From Icerya purchasi (taxonomy: Eukaryota > Arthropoda > Insecta > Hemiptera > Monophlebidae), in the NCBI GenBank assembly GCA_039619475.1, contig CM077116.1, forward strand, positions 275,032,758 to 275,096,757: a DNA stretch of 64,000 nucleotides, in the 5' to 3' direction. The position numbers were made by a program, and so were the translations under genes. The first letter of the stretch is position 1. Each line of letters begins with the position of its first letter. Shown here in pieces: positions 1-10,085 of the stretch. Below the pieces are notes generated by a model. It was not told the DNA's origin. It worked only from the letters and a program-made list of their open reading frames with translations, and did not search any database.

Positions 1-241
1 CATTTACGTTATTCGATTCATATTGTTCCTTTTCTTCTATTTCTTCCACCGGTAAAAATATTTCTACTTCACCTGACAGATCTTTCACTGATGGGGTAGT
101 CATTTCATCATCATTAAAACACTCTTCGTCAGTTAATTCATTCACATCAGGCGGTATGGCAATTATATCTGATTCAATTTCCTTAGAAAACATATATTCT
201 AATGCTTCTTCGACGGTGTGAAACACTTTACGCTGAGACAT
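1..241 (-). CDS. piggyBac-like transposase, N-terminal part (cut by window edge)
   Basis: Reading the minus strand from the ATG at 241 gives about 80 open codons that run off the left edge. The start MSQRKVFHTVEEALEYMF is followed by an acidic stretch containing IPPDVNELTDEE. This acidic N-terminus with a PPDVDELTDEE-like core is typical of PGBD2/3-type piggyBac transposases, which cut and paste DNA at TTAA sites. The catalytic DDD domain lies outside the window and cannot be judged. Upstream, the element appears to end at the TTAA at 667-670. Whether the gene is intact or a domesticated derivative cannot be told from here. Confidence 0.72.
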   Translation of the reverse strand, partial: MSQRKVFHTVEEALEYMFSKEIESDIIAIPPDVNELTDEECFNDDEMTTPSVKDLSGEVEIFLPVEEIEEKEQYESNNVN

Positions 242-282
242 TCTGGAAGAAATGAAAAGGAAAAAAAGCGATATTAGTTACC

Positions 283-312
283 ACTAACGCCCAGCGATCT
301 ATTTATAGACCA
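283..312 (+). repeat. Internal subterminal inverted copy of the piggyBac-like end
   Basis: The sequence CGCCCAGCGATCTATTTATA is nearly the same as the inward-reading terminal sequence at 628-660 but lies in the opposite orientation. The pair frames the 5' untranslated region of the transposase. Subterminal repeats of this kind can be transposase binding sites; that role is inferred. Confidence 0.5.
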
Positions 313-627
313 GCATGTTTAAACTTAAATTTCAATAATAAAAACAGTTCTTTTTTAATCTAAATAACGCAGAATAATTAAAGAGGTATTGAAAATGTAG
401 AACACGTAAAAAAAATTTAACTCACTTTTAAATTTTTTTCTGTTGGACACAAAATCGAACACTGCATTATGACGCTTCGAAATGGCAAACTTCAGACCTT
501 AACTACTGGACTGATGTGGAAAAGAATGTTTCAAAATTCGTTTGGGGGTGCGACTACACGTGTAAGGAAACCAAACAATGACAGTAAGAAGTGATAAAGG
601 ATTTCGTTTTCAGTGGGCGTTCAGAAA

Positions 628-670
628 AGTAGGTGATCTATAAATAGATCACTGGGCGGTTACGGGTTAA
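628..670 (-). repeat. piggyBac-like 5' terminal sequence and TTAA target site
   Basis: Reading inwards on the minus strand, TTAA at 667-670 is followed by CCCGTAACCGCCCAG and then an interrupted palindrome, GTGATCTAT-TT-ATAGATCAC. TTAA followed by CCC is the expected start of a piggyBac terminal repeat, and it lies about 430 bp upstream of the transposase ATG. The outer boundary is inferred because the other end is outside the window. Confidence 0.55.
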
Positions 671-1260
671 AAGAGTTCGTGAGGCACCAATCAGATCAGA
701 AGCTAAAGGAATACAAAGAGAAAGCGGAAAAATTAAGTACCAGTGTTGGAACAGACTACAGTGACATAAACAAGAGACGTATTACTTCAAAATTTTCAGA
801 TGAGTCTACAGATAAAGTCTCAGTATACGGCGCAGAAAAATTTAAAAGGGACGCGCTAAACGTTGCGTTGGATAAGATGATTATGGATTTAAATAAAAGA
901 AGCCAAGTCTATGAGACGTAGAGCAAAAAATTCAAATTTTGAATGGGGATTTGCAGGACAAAAATATGGAAAACATACGATCTGGAAAGTGTACGTAATG
1001 TTATTGATTATTATCCAGATGACATAGACGAACATTTAGCATGTGAGTGCATTCAGTTAAAATCGTATTTACTACAGTCTAAGCTAAAGTCTTACACCTC
1101 TCGCAGTGAAATTTTTATGCTAATTTATGAAAAGAAACTTGTTAATGTTTTCCCAAATTGCTATACCATCTTAAAGATTTTGTAACGTTGCCAATCACTA
1201 GCTGTGAAAACAAATTTGATGATATTCAACTGCAGAAAAATCAACACGAACTTAAATAAA
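671..1260 (+). pseudogene. hAT-superfamily (ZMYM1-like) transposase C-terminal remnant
   Basis: Three consecutive frame segments read like the C-terminal half of ZMYM1-like hAT transposases. The first is around 679-921 and includes FKRDALNVALDKMIMDLNKR. The second, 943-1185, includes YYPDDIDEHLACECIQLKSY. The end continues through LVTLPITSCENKF, which corresponds to the family's LTLPVSxASAERSFSKL dimerisation motif. A stop after SQVYET, a frame change before 943 and loss of the usual ERSF residues show that it is dead. The DDE catalytic region is not seen. It begins directly beside the piggyBac TTAA, so the piggyBac-like element may have inserted into this older copy. Confidence 0.65.
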
Positions 1261-1540
1261 TACAGACTACGGATCGCAGTAAAGGACCAAGTAAAATACA
1301 CTTCGGCATGCTGATAGATAAAAACCCAGAAATTTGACAATCACTGCAAGTACGTAAATGAAAAAATTACGAAATTTATTAGTATATATTCACAAAGCTG
1401 TTTAATGATAACAATCAGATGAATTACAAAAAAAAGGAATAATATTATCTAAAACAGTGATATTATCTAATCTATTATATAGTAGTATTATTTATTAGGA
1501 TATGGTAAAGTTCAATAAATTTCGAAAATCTTTAGCAAGC

Positions 1541-1962
1541 ATGCATAGCAGGCGCCTGTGCTTAGGATTTGGGGGGGGTTCTTCACATATTTATTTTATA
1601 AATAACAATACGTTTTTCACTAATATTCGTATTATTAATAATTTCCATAATTTTAATTTATATATTAATAATTTACATAAATGAATTACCCCGTATAAAG
1701 ATATTAATAAAAATTACGTATGTCATTAATTATACTCGTAATAAAAAATTTTGCATAAAATATTAATGAAGTACCTAAAAATATACAGCATATTTTTTCT
1801 TTTTTCTTTTAAAAGTAGGTAAGAACACCCTAAAAAATCATCAATATTTATTTTAAATTTTTGATTTTTTCAGATTTTTGTGTATTTATAATAACTATTT
1901 CAGTTCTCATGGGGGGTACTCCCCCCCCCCCCCCCCCCCGTGGATACGGCCTTGATACATAG
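1541..1962. mobile_element. hAT-type MITE, 406 bp, with 8-bp target duplication
   Basis: The element runs 1549-1954, from CAGGCGCCTGTGC to GTGGATACGGCCTTG, whose complement starts CAAGGCCGTATCCAC. It is flanked by ATGCATAG and ATACATAG, an 8-bp duplication with one mismatch. CAG-starting termini plus 8-bp duplications are hAT hallmarks. The interior is non-coding and AT-rich, with a poly(C) run at 1921-1939. A second copy lies at 36017-36776. It would be mobilised only by a transposase supplied elsewhere. Confidence 0.7.
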
Positions 1963-2037
1963 TACCATAATAATCAAACTAATCAAAGCTTACAAAACAA
2001 TAAATTATACAAATGCATTAGTCATAGCTGGACTTTA

Positions 2038-2541
2038 TACTTAGAAATAGAAAAACATATCACAGTATTTGCAATTAAAAATGAATTAAAGGTAGAACAG
2101 ACTTTCGAAAAAATCACATATATAAATAAAAAATATATAGTAGAGAATAAAATAATAACAGACAGACAATTCAAAAAATTTGTCATAGAAGAATATGCGG
2201 AGAAGTTTGAAGCGGTGTCGACGAATCGTAGTGGAATAACGAAGGCTTTTTCCCCAACATTCAAGCAGAGATTAAACAACAATTATTATACACCAAATTA
2301 CTTCAATGTACAATTTATATCAGGCCATGGGAATTAAAAAATATATCTGAAAAGATTCAAGATAGCAGAAACCGAAAATTGCATTGAAGACAGTGTCCAG
2401 CATTTACTGAATGGATGTAACATTTTAAATATGGAGATCGCGGAGGACTGTGGTGAATTGGTACGGGAAAAAATAAATATATTCAATAATTTGGCCAAAA
2501 AGGAGTTGGAATACAGAAAATACAATATCAAGAAATATTAG
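2038..2541 (+). pseudogene. LINE ORF2 C-terminal remnant (RNase H / zinc-finger tail)
   Basis: One frame from about 2038 is open to a TAA at 2335-2337 and then continues to a TAG at 2539-2541. It ends with YLKRFKIAETENC and DSVQHLLNGCNIL. This matches the C-terminal YLxRF..C..CG..D(T/S)VxHLLxxC pattern of R1- and I-like LINE ORF2 proteins, with part of the Cys cluster missing. No reverse transcriptase motif is recognisable upstream, so this is a 5'-truncated, decayed copy. Family is uncertain. Confidence 0.6.
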
Positions 2542-3159
2542 ATCAATAATGATACGGATTCGTGGTATTTGACGCTAGAAAATATTATTCGATTAAAATC
2601 ATTACTACGAGTATGTTCACGATTTCTCAAACGTCGTTCAATAGTGCTCCGTTACTGGCTTTATTATTCCAAGCTTGCTTACTCGGCTAAGAAACCGTAA
2701 TTCCCGAATATATAATCGAACGTTCGAGAATATTCTGGGGCGGACACTGTCAAAGTGTGTTGCTGGTGGCAGTGGTCGAGTACAGCGATATTTTGTCAGT
2801 GGTGGATGCTGTCTATATAGTATACCACCGAGTATTAGCGAACAGAGGGCAGATTTTATGATTACCCGAAATGCCTAGGCAGGCGAGAGCGGGTGGTGTA
2901 AGAAAATATAAAGTTAATTGTTGGTAGCCGCGTATTCTGTCAATGTCGCATCTCGGTACCGAATGATCAGGCGATACGGGAATATAAATATTTATCTAGT
3001 CAAGGTCACGTTTTCCCATTTTATAAATGTTAAGTTAGTTTTGCCGTATTTTGTTGTTTGTATAAAAAATTGTTATTTTTAAGATAAATTTAAGTAATTA
3101 ATTAATGAATAGATTAAGAATCTAAAAAAAGAATATAGAAAAAAGAAAAAAACGAAAAT
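2542..3159. other. No recognisable gene; possible LTR-like sequence
   Basis: No coding region is recognised here. The stretch precedes two PBS-like repeats and a gag-like ORF, so part of it could be the long terminal repeat of a decayed LTR element. No second LTR was found to confirm this. Confidence 0.25.
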
Positions 3160-3262
3160 CGTTTTGCTGGACCTGTTCGAAATCGGGGCCTCGAAGAAAT
3201 CAATGAAATTCGTTTTACTGGCAGCCCGAACTGAGGGCCTCGGAAGTACCAAACCTGCGGAA
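3160..3262 (+). repeat. Imperfect 51-bp direct repeat with PBS-like sequence
   Basis: CGTTTTGCTGG at 3160 and CGTTTTACTGG at 3211 start two imperfect units, each carrying CGAA and GGGCCTCG further in. The second contains TGGCAGCCCGAACTGAGGG, which resembles tRNA primer binding sites (TGGCGCCCGAAC...GGG) found after the 5' LTR of retroelements. A gag-like ORF begins about 200 bp downstream. The PBS reading is an inference from similarity only. Confidence 0.35.
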
Positions 3263-3324
3263 ACCCATTAGGTCAGAATATTTAAAATTCATTTTTATTA
3301 TAATACATTTTATTTCGTGTCATA

Positions 3325-3327
<3 letters not shown>

Positions 3328-3359
<32 letters not shown>

Positions 3360-3425
3360 TTTTTTTTCGATCATTTATTAAGCTAATTCAACGGTTGCGT
3401 ATATATATATATATATATATATATA
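3328..3425. repeat. Two (TA)n microsatellites
   Basis: Pure TA repeats lie at about 3328-3356 and 3400-3424, separated by a T-run and about 35 bp of unique sequence. Confidence 0.9.
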
Positions 3426-3826
3426 GAAGGAGAAGAGGGTTTTCCCGATACGTGAAGTATGCTGAAAAGGTTATTAGAAGAAAATACGAAAAAACTGATA
3501 GAACATCAGGATAGGAAATCAGAAGAATTTAGAAAAAAACTGATAGAACATCTAGATAGGAAGTCAGAAGAATTCAGAAATGATCTCCGGAAAGGTTGGC
3601 GGGAACTAAATATTGATGAAGGGTATAGAAGGAGAAGAGGGTTTGCCCGATATGTGAAGTATGCTGAAAAGGTTATTAGAAGAAAATACGAAAAAACTGA
3701 TAGAACATCAGGATAGGAAATCAGAAGAATTTAGAAAAAAACTGATAGAACATCTAGATAGGAAGTCAGAATAATTCAGAAATGATCTCCGGAAAGGTTG
3801 GCGGGAACTAAATATTGATGAAGGGT
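3424..3826 (+). repeat. 202-bp tandem duplication (two units)
   Basis: The unit starting TATAGAAGGAGAAGAGGGTT occurs at 3424 and again at 3626-3628, with the two copies nearly identical for 202 bp. Each unit also holds an internal pair of about 45-bp repeats encoding KKLIEH(Q/L)DRKSEEFR. Because 202 is not a multiple of three, the duplication throws the second unit out of frame with the first. Confidence 0.85.
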
Positions 3827-4125
3827 CTGAAAATAACGATAATTATAACGATATTAAATTGAATATTAATGACACGAACAGTAATAATGATAATAATAGT
3901 AGCAGTAGTGGTAATAATAGTGGTATTTATGGCAAAAAAAATAATAATGTAACCGATGATCGTAATAGCGCAAATTATGTTAAAATAACTCGGACGGACG
4001 GAACTAGAAATTTAAAAAATAATCGTAAGGCACGGCCTAAAAGGAAAATAAGACGTAAGCGAAAAAAACTGAATATAACCCCTCCTCAAAAAAAAAAAAA
4101 AAAAAAATCGGGTATAGTAAAATAA
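3459..4125 (+). pseudogene. Gag-like coiled-coil protein, duplicated and frame-disrupted
   Basis: The frame starting MLKRLLEENTKKLIEH is a charged, coiled-coil-like segment continuing to GWRELNIDEG. In the second unit of the 202-bp duplication the same frame is reached by shift and carries an in-frame TAA where the first unit has GAA. It then runs into an Asn/Ser-rich linker (3859 onwards) and a strongly basic tail, RPKRKIRRKRKK, ending near 4125. A coiled coil plus a basic nucleic-acid-binding tail suggests a retroelement gag, consistent with the PBS-like site upstream. No pol follows, because the sequence soon enters host-gene-like DNA. I do not recognise a specific family. Confidence 0.4.
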
Positions 4126-4318
4126 ATGACCATTATTTTTTTGGTAGAAGTTTCTTTGAAGTAGTGTGGAATAAAAGTGTAACGTGAAAATGCGCGGAGA
4201 ATTTATTTTTTAACAATGGACAAAACACGTTTATATATTAAAATGAATACTTTTGATATTCATTATGGCCAATTTTTTCAAATGAATGAATTTTTTTTAA
4301 ATATTTTTTCTTATTCAG

Positions 4319-4477
4319 GGTACAAGCAAATTACGTAATGCGGGGAGCAGTAGCCTTTTCGATTAGTTACCTATCGAAAGCAGCAAGAAGACATCATCTA
4401 AAGTACGAAAGAGTATTATTCGGAAAAATGGAAATAGAACCACGACATGCGGGGTGTGTAGATAACGTAGCCGAACG
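4319..4477 (+). CDS. Neprilysin-like (peptidase M13) exon, N-terminal domain
   Basis: After a good acceptor (TTTTTTCTTATTCAG) the frame reads VQANYVM...AVAFSISYLSKAAR, then YERVLFGKMEIEPR and GCVDNVAER, ending at a GTATGA donor. This is the N-terminal M13 pattern NYxMWR...LS...R...(F/Y)..xLxGxxxxPRWxxCV. M13 enzymes are membrane or secreted zinc endopeptidases that cleave small peptides, but the HExxH region is not in this window. Two usually conserved Trp positions are changed (MWR to MRG, PRW to PRH), suggesting relaxed constraint. The exon ends with two bases of a codon (CG), which the next exon completes. Confidence 0.72.
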
Positions 4478-5701
4478 GTATGATTTCGAAATTTATAAAC
4501 AATAATAAAAATTAGCAATAAAAAATTTAAAAAAAAAATATTTTGTTTATACTCTAATGTAGCGTTAATTATAACATGAAACAGAGTTCGACATGATAAA
4601 CGGTTTTCCACTTACAAAGAGCAGCTTTGTGCCATTTTAGAGTCCGCGGGGACATAAGTTTCTCATTGTAATGTAAATGGTTACTAATATCTTCGCTTTA
4701 TGTGTTGATAGGGCTTTAAATCCGTGATGACGGTCCAAGGAAAATACGAAAGAGGATAATTAGCAAAATCTTTTATAACGTTCTACTGCCGCCATAGTTC
4801 TCACCAGCGTAGTCATTATAGTAATTTTTCAAACAATCAAATCGAAAAATTTAACACGCACAATAGAACATTTTAATGATTTCGTTCTCTTCCTGTTAAC
4901 ACTTGTACGCTTTTTATAACTGAAAAAATAAAGATCAGCTAAAGCGCTAAAGATTGCTATTTTGAACCTTTGTTCTTGTTGCGAAATGTTAAACTTTTTA
5001 GACTTTAAAAAGGATAAGTACTATTTTTAATTAATTTTAAAACAATCAAGAGATAAGATTGTTAACGGTAGTTCTATAATTATTTTGTGTGTGTGTGTGT
5101 GTGGGGGGCCATATGTAGATGAAGAATCATATATTTTAAAATCAAAATAATTTCTAGAAAAAAAAAAGGAATTAATAATTATTATGTTGCACAACTCGTG
5201 CTTTTTAGCCGACATACTGAAGTCTTCTTCAAATTACATTTATGTAAACAAATGTTTTTACTCATTTTAATATTAAAATAATCGCACTTCAATTTTTTTA
5301 ATACAATGAAAAGAGCCGCGATACTATTTTCGATAGTGGTATGCAATCCCAGTTCATTCGTACTTTCGCAGAAAAACAAAAATAAGTTAGAAAGTTACTT
5401 CTACTTTCTGGCAAAAAAAAAAAAAAAACATTTTCAAAGTAGAAAGATTTTCAGGCCAAAAAACTCGAATATTTTAATAATATTTAATTGAATGTGTTAG
5501 AGTAATGTTGTTTTTTTAATAATTGAAGCACATTGAGAGGGGTAGATTTTAAGATTCTGATATTTGTTAGATTAGATTTGATTGCCTTTCGTTTTTTTTA
5601 ATCTTGCAGTTTTTTTCCCGCAGATTATTAGATTAAATTCCAAAAGACGATTGTAAATAATTTGAAGTGTTAATGAAAAGTTTTATTTTTATGCCTTGCA
5701 G
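4478..5701 (+). other. Inferred intron of the M13 gene
   Basis: The donor G|GTATGA and acceptor TTATTTTTATGCCTTGCAG bound 1.22 kb of AT-rich, non-coding sequence. It holds a (GT)n run at about 5085-5102 and A-runs at about 5159 and 5415, with no recognised transposon. Confidence 0.6.
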
Positions 5702-5851
5702 CTTTTCATCAGCAGTCGGATCTGTGCATATAAAGAGACATTTCAATCAAACTGTCAAACGTGCTGTTCTCAGAATGGTAAACTCAATTCAAGATGAAAT
5801 GTATAACATTTTAGAGAACGTGGATTGGATTGATGGAAGTACGAGATTATG
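5702..5851 (+). CDS. Neprilysin-like (peptidase M13) next exon, with early stop
   Basis: The first base, C, completes CG|C (Arg) from the previous exon. The frame then reads FSSAVGSVHIKRHFNQ, then VKRAVLRMVNSIQDEM and ILENVDWIDGSTR. This fits the M13 segment G.AVG.LY(V/I)..HF......A..MV..I...F...L...DWMD..TR. Right after STR comes a TGA, where family members continue with an A-rich helix. A one-base shift keeps a frame open (YEKLINEAT), so either a frameshift, a missed donor, or pseudogenisation is present. No later M13 exon was recognised in the window. Confidence 0.72.
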
Positions 5852-6239
5852 AAAAATTAATTAACGAAGCTACCGGTGACTTTATTCGTATAATTTATTT
5901 GGGCTTATTTCTTAAATTTGATCTCTTTCGGCTCACTGATTGATACAACGTGGGGTTGGCCTGTTTCGATGGGTCCCAAGAATCCAATCGATATGTAATA
6001 CGATGAGATAGTCTTCCTTGGAGGGACCCCACCATTATGATTTCAATTTGGGCGCCGCAATCATTAGAAACGACTCAAAATTAATTTGTTTATTTTTGTT
6101 CTTTATTTTATTTAATTTTACGGGCTTAAAAAATGTTTAGACACTGACTAAACAAAAACCGGGAAAAAAAAAAAAAAGAAAGAAAAAACATTCGGAATTG
6201 ACTATGAAGGTATATTAAAGTTGCGATACAACACATTCT
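5852..6239. other. No recognised feature
   Basis: Non-coding sequence between the M13 exon and a LINE tail, with an A-run at about 6163. Nothing else is recognised. Confidence 0.5.
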
Positions 6240-6754
6240 AGTTCTCTAAAAAAACATTCCAATACCGACGGCGGATTTTAAGAAACATGTTACTCGTTGT
6301 CTAGATAAAAAATTCCATGACACGTGGCTGGAAGTTCCATCAACAAATAAATTAAAAAGAATTAAACATCGTTCAGTGCCATGGTTAACCTCAACTAGAT
6401 GCAGCCGAAGAGAGGAAACGGCCCTTTGTCGGGTTCGCATTGGCCATACTGCTATCACACATTCATTCCTTCTAAATAAGCATGTTCCTCCTCAATGTGA
6501 TTACTGCACTGTTCCGCTGACCGTTCAACACCTGCTTATCGATTGTACGAAATTCCAAACGGCATGAGAAAAATTCGCTCTGCCTTCATCACTTACAGAA
6601 CTTCTTGGTGATGATGAAAGGATAATTTCCAGACTTTTCGGATTTCTTAAAGAATCAGATCTGTTACAATACATCTTTACCGTGCCTCTAGCCTAGTCGC
6701 TGTATACGGCACGTTAAATTAAATAAAAAAAAAAAAAAAAGTTCTCTAAAAAAA
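6240..6754 (+). mobile_element. 5'-truncated LINE tail with 15-bp target duplication
   Basis: The direct repeat AGTTCTCTAAAAAAA at 6240-6254 and 6740-6754 brackets about 485 bp that ends in an A-rich tail. The insert encodes the end of a LINE ORF2: ADFKKHVTRC, then PWLTSTRCSRREETALC, VRIGHTAITHSFLL, and CDYCTVPLTVQHLLIDC. This is the RIGHT..TH..LL..PPxC..C..xLTVxHLLxxC tail seen in I- and Jockey-type LINEs carrying RNase H. A TGA after KFQTA shows it is decayed. The 3' UTR GCCTCTAGCCTAGTCGCTG is shared with the tail at 6967. Confidence 0.85.
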
Positions 6755-6959
6755 AATTTAATCTAACATGAACGGGTGTGTAGAAACGTGTCCAAGTCGT
6801 TTTCAAGCGAACAGTGTTATATCGCAGTATTAAATACTTAACCAACTATTTCAGTTTCTAAATTCTTCTAATTTATTAAAGTTGTTATAATTTTGCTAAT
6901 CCTTGTTAATTTCTGTTTATTTTCCTTTTTTCCTTTCTTTCAACTTTCATAATTTTGTA

Positions 6960-7025
6960 ATTTCTTGCCGTGTCTCTAGCCTAAGTTGCTGTGTACGACA
7001 CGTAAAATAAATAAATAAATAATAA
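6960..7025 (+). mobile_element. Second LINE 3' tail of the same family
   Basis: GCCGTGTCTCTAGCCTAAG through CGACACG closely matches the 3' UTR of the copy at 6679-6715 and ends in (AAAT)n. No coding sequence is recognised upstream, so this is a very short insertion whose 5' limit is unclear. Confidence 0.65.
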
Positions 7026-7544
7026 AAATACATCTACACCACGGTAAAGATAATCTAATTTTTCACCGTACTTATCTGTGGACACTATTAATGATCACTC
7101 TGCGTCAGTTGTCATAAAACAGAGTCACCTACACATGTACACTAGGATCGTAGATTACATGACCCCTGGCTCGGCAACCTCATCAGGTCTGCACAGGTAT
7201 TGCCTGAGATAAAACGAATTTACAATATCGCCGAAAAACGTTTAAACTGCCACCTGTAGAGGTTTTTTTTAATTTAGCGGTTATCATTATCACTGCCGAA
7301 TATTATTTCAACAATTCAGAATACTACTAAGCTACAATGTACGCTTATCAAATTATACGAATTCAAAAATAACGGAAGGAGGAAAATTTTTATATGTATT
7401 TTAAATTTTTCTCAAATAATTCATTAAAAATGTTTTCCCGTATTAAAATAGATATTATCACGTATGAAATAACATTCTATCCTTTCTTTTTTCTAGAATT
7501 TTTCGTTTTCTGCAAATGAAATATATCTCTTGTATTTCAAGTAT
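7026..7544. other. No recognised feature
   Basis: AT-rich sequence with no recognisable coding or repeat signal. Confidence 0.5.
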
Positions 7545-8570
7545 TTATTGTTCTCAGCCGAACATTCTGGTCCTTTCACCGTTCACATTGAAAGCTGTTC
7601 CACAGATAAAAGTTTAGGCAACATCCATCCACCAGAACTTGCCAGGCTAACTAATTCCGTTCCCTCTCCCACGCAAGCATTTTTTTCCGAGGCAGAGGTC
7701 GTATCTTGGTCAAGCTCCCCTTCATCTCTTCCATTGATTCCTTTCTAGCTCATCCGAATTTTTTCGCATCGCATCCATCGGTCCTTTTCCAAAGATGAAA
7801 TCTTGGAAGGAATTGAATCATCTATTTCTATCACCTCTGTCCTCCGCATACATTGTTCCTCTAATGATAATAAAATTCGGATTGGTTCTGTTGAAATCAG
7901 ATTTCACACACTGCCAAATAGTGCCTTAGTTCCTTTAGGATTTGTTCTCACTGTGCTTCTAAGCACCCAGAGCCTCGGAATACAACAACCTTCAGGTTCC
8001 TCCCACTTGCCGTAATCGTAAAGGTACACATTGCGTCAATGATCGATCTTGTTCCGAGTGTATAAGGCAAAAAGAAATTAAACGCACTATGGCATTTGAA
8101 AATATCTCGTTCCAAGAGGGTTCACAATTCAATAGACCTTTTCATACGCTGACCGAGCCTCAACTTCCAATTTTTCCAACAATATTTTTTCTAATCCTCC
8201 TTCGATTCCTCTCTCTCACTTTAGACCTAAATCTCCCACCTTTCACAAACTCCGTAATTCAAAACCACTCCATAAATCCCTTTCTCAATTTCTTCCCCTT
8301 CAATCTAATCGTATCCCATCTCCTTCTAATAGTTGGGCTCTTAATAAATCCTTCTCTCCAAATAATTATCTTTCCTCAAATCCTGCCAGTGTTATACCTG
8401 TCTCCTTGGTTACTCCTAATTCCTCTTGCTCAAATTCTTCACCTCCTAATTAAGGATATTTCTGTGACCATCGTAGAGCTACTTTCTTCAAATAACATTG
8501 CTTTCTCTTCATCCTTTGCTGACTTTCTTTCTTGTTTCCTCACCAGTAATATTCACTTTAAGTAATTTCT
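7545..8570 (+). pseudogene. LINE ORF1 (gag) remnant with Cys knuckle relic
   Basis: The start reads HSGPFTVHIESCSTDKSLGN followed by HPPELARL, a common opening of insect I/Jockey-type gag proteins. Around 7803-7920, EGIESSISITSVLRI and later segments lie in shifting frames. Near 8010-8130 comes the last zinc-knuckle relic followed by CIRQKEIKRTMAFENISF, matching the family's C...IRxKEIxRxxAxxNISFxEA motif. A Ser/Pro-rich tail follows. At least three frameshifts are needed to read it through, so it is inactive. It lies upstream of the ORF2 remnant of the same element. Confidence 0.65.
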
Positions 8571-9194
8571 CCTTCTAAAACTTTATGGAAAAAAAACAAA
8601 AAGAAAGGTGAGAAAAATCGGGACTGAATTTTCTTCATCCTAATACCTAATATCTTTACTCTTTTTTTCTATTCCTCCGTTTTTTCCTTTTCGTTTAATC
8701 TTCACTATACAATGCGGAACGGATTAACCAGTTGATCAACGATTTTATTGTAGTACTTTTTGCCTTTTGTCCTACCTTTTTCGTTCTTATTTTTGAATAT
8801 GTTGATATTGAATTCAAAACTCTTGACTTCGACTTTGTCTTTGCGCTCTTAAATCCTCTCCAATCTTCGCTATTCTTGCTGAATCTAGTACACCACCCTG
8901 TCCATTCGTAGATCCCATTTGGGTTATCGTATCCTTTTTAAACGTCTTCCACTCACGTCTTCTACTATTATTCTTCCTTTCGATTTATAATGGGTAGAAA
9001 AGTTCTATTCTAGCTTTTATTTCCCATCTCATTTTTGCTTTACATAATCTCCTTTAATAATCTCCCTTATTTTTCTTTCAACTACACTGATCTCTGTCAT
9101 CCTTCTAAGATATTTATTCTTCCCTCATTTTCTGAACACCTCCTCCAAATCGTAATTAAGCAGGTATTCTACAGCACTGCCAATTCTGTATCTC

Positions 9195-10085
9195 CTTCTC
9201 ATGTTTTCATTTATACGAATGGTGCGAGGGGGTCTGGTGATGTTGGAGCTCCCTTTATCCTTCCAGATTTTAACTTGCCCTAATCTTTTCGTCTTCTTTC
9301 TTTCTGTTCTATATTCATAGCTGAGCTGATGACTATCCTACGTTCTATTATTTCCATTTTCTCTGATCACCTTTCCTCCAATTTTTTAATTATCTCGGAC
9401 TTCTTGAATGCCCTTCAGGTCACATCTTTTCCCTTCCTGATCATTCTTGTGATCTTATTATCCCCCGTATACGTTCACTCATCCATAGTCTCTTTCCATT
9501 CAATTAACATTGATTTTCTATGAATACATAGCCACTCGAGCATTTTTGATAATAAAGCGGCTGATCCTTGACTTGCTTCTTCCTGCCTTTTTAAGAAATG
9601 AATTCCATCTGCTAATCTCCTACTAATGCGTCAAAGTTTTTATATCATATTTTGGTCGGACATCTATGCTTCCTCTTTTTACAACAGCCGCTCGTGTTAT
9701 CTGTCTGTTCAGCCTACTCTTCCTTCCAATTTATGGTTTCTTTTGTATCCTTCACTTCGCCACTTTGATGTTATTCCATTATTTGTCTGAATTATGGCTA
9801 CTCTCTGCTGCCCTTCTCCCGATTTCGCTTTTCCCTGATTTCATCCCCATATTGTGCTGTTCATCCTGATGATGCAGTTATTTACGACGCCGATCATATG
9901 TTCTTTAAGTGTTCATCACTTTTTGTGGAACGTTCTGCTTTGTATTCCTATCTGTTATGGCTGGCGCTTCCTGCTCCTCATTGTGCCTCTTACATATATC
10001 CTTTCTTTCCCTTAACTATTAATTATTTCCGCTATTTGTTCCTTTTTATCAAAGATTTCTGATCGGATTAAAATATGTATAACCG
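9195..10085 (+). pseudogene. LINE ORF2 RNase H and C-terminus remnant
   Basis: VFIYTNGARGSGDVG, an altered YTDGS motif, starts an RNase H domain. It continues through AELMTILRSIISIF, LIISDFLNALQ and a region around 9520-9560 resembling the final H...I.(G/D)NKAAD motif. This arrangement (RNase H near the ORF2 end) fits I-clade-like LINEs. The C-terminal part, around 9640-10080, matches the separate copy at 26930-27312. Most of the reverse transcriptase that should lie between 8570 and 9195 has been lost or is unreadable. The 3' end is GGTTGACGAGCC followed by an A-rich tail at about 10145. Confidence 0.7.

Noticed and set aside
8089..8565. 158-codon hydrophobic protein with membrane-like segments
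   Set aside because: The Ser/Pro-rich gag tail of the decayed LINE lies in another frame; the hydrophobic reading is its shifted shadow.
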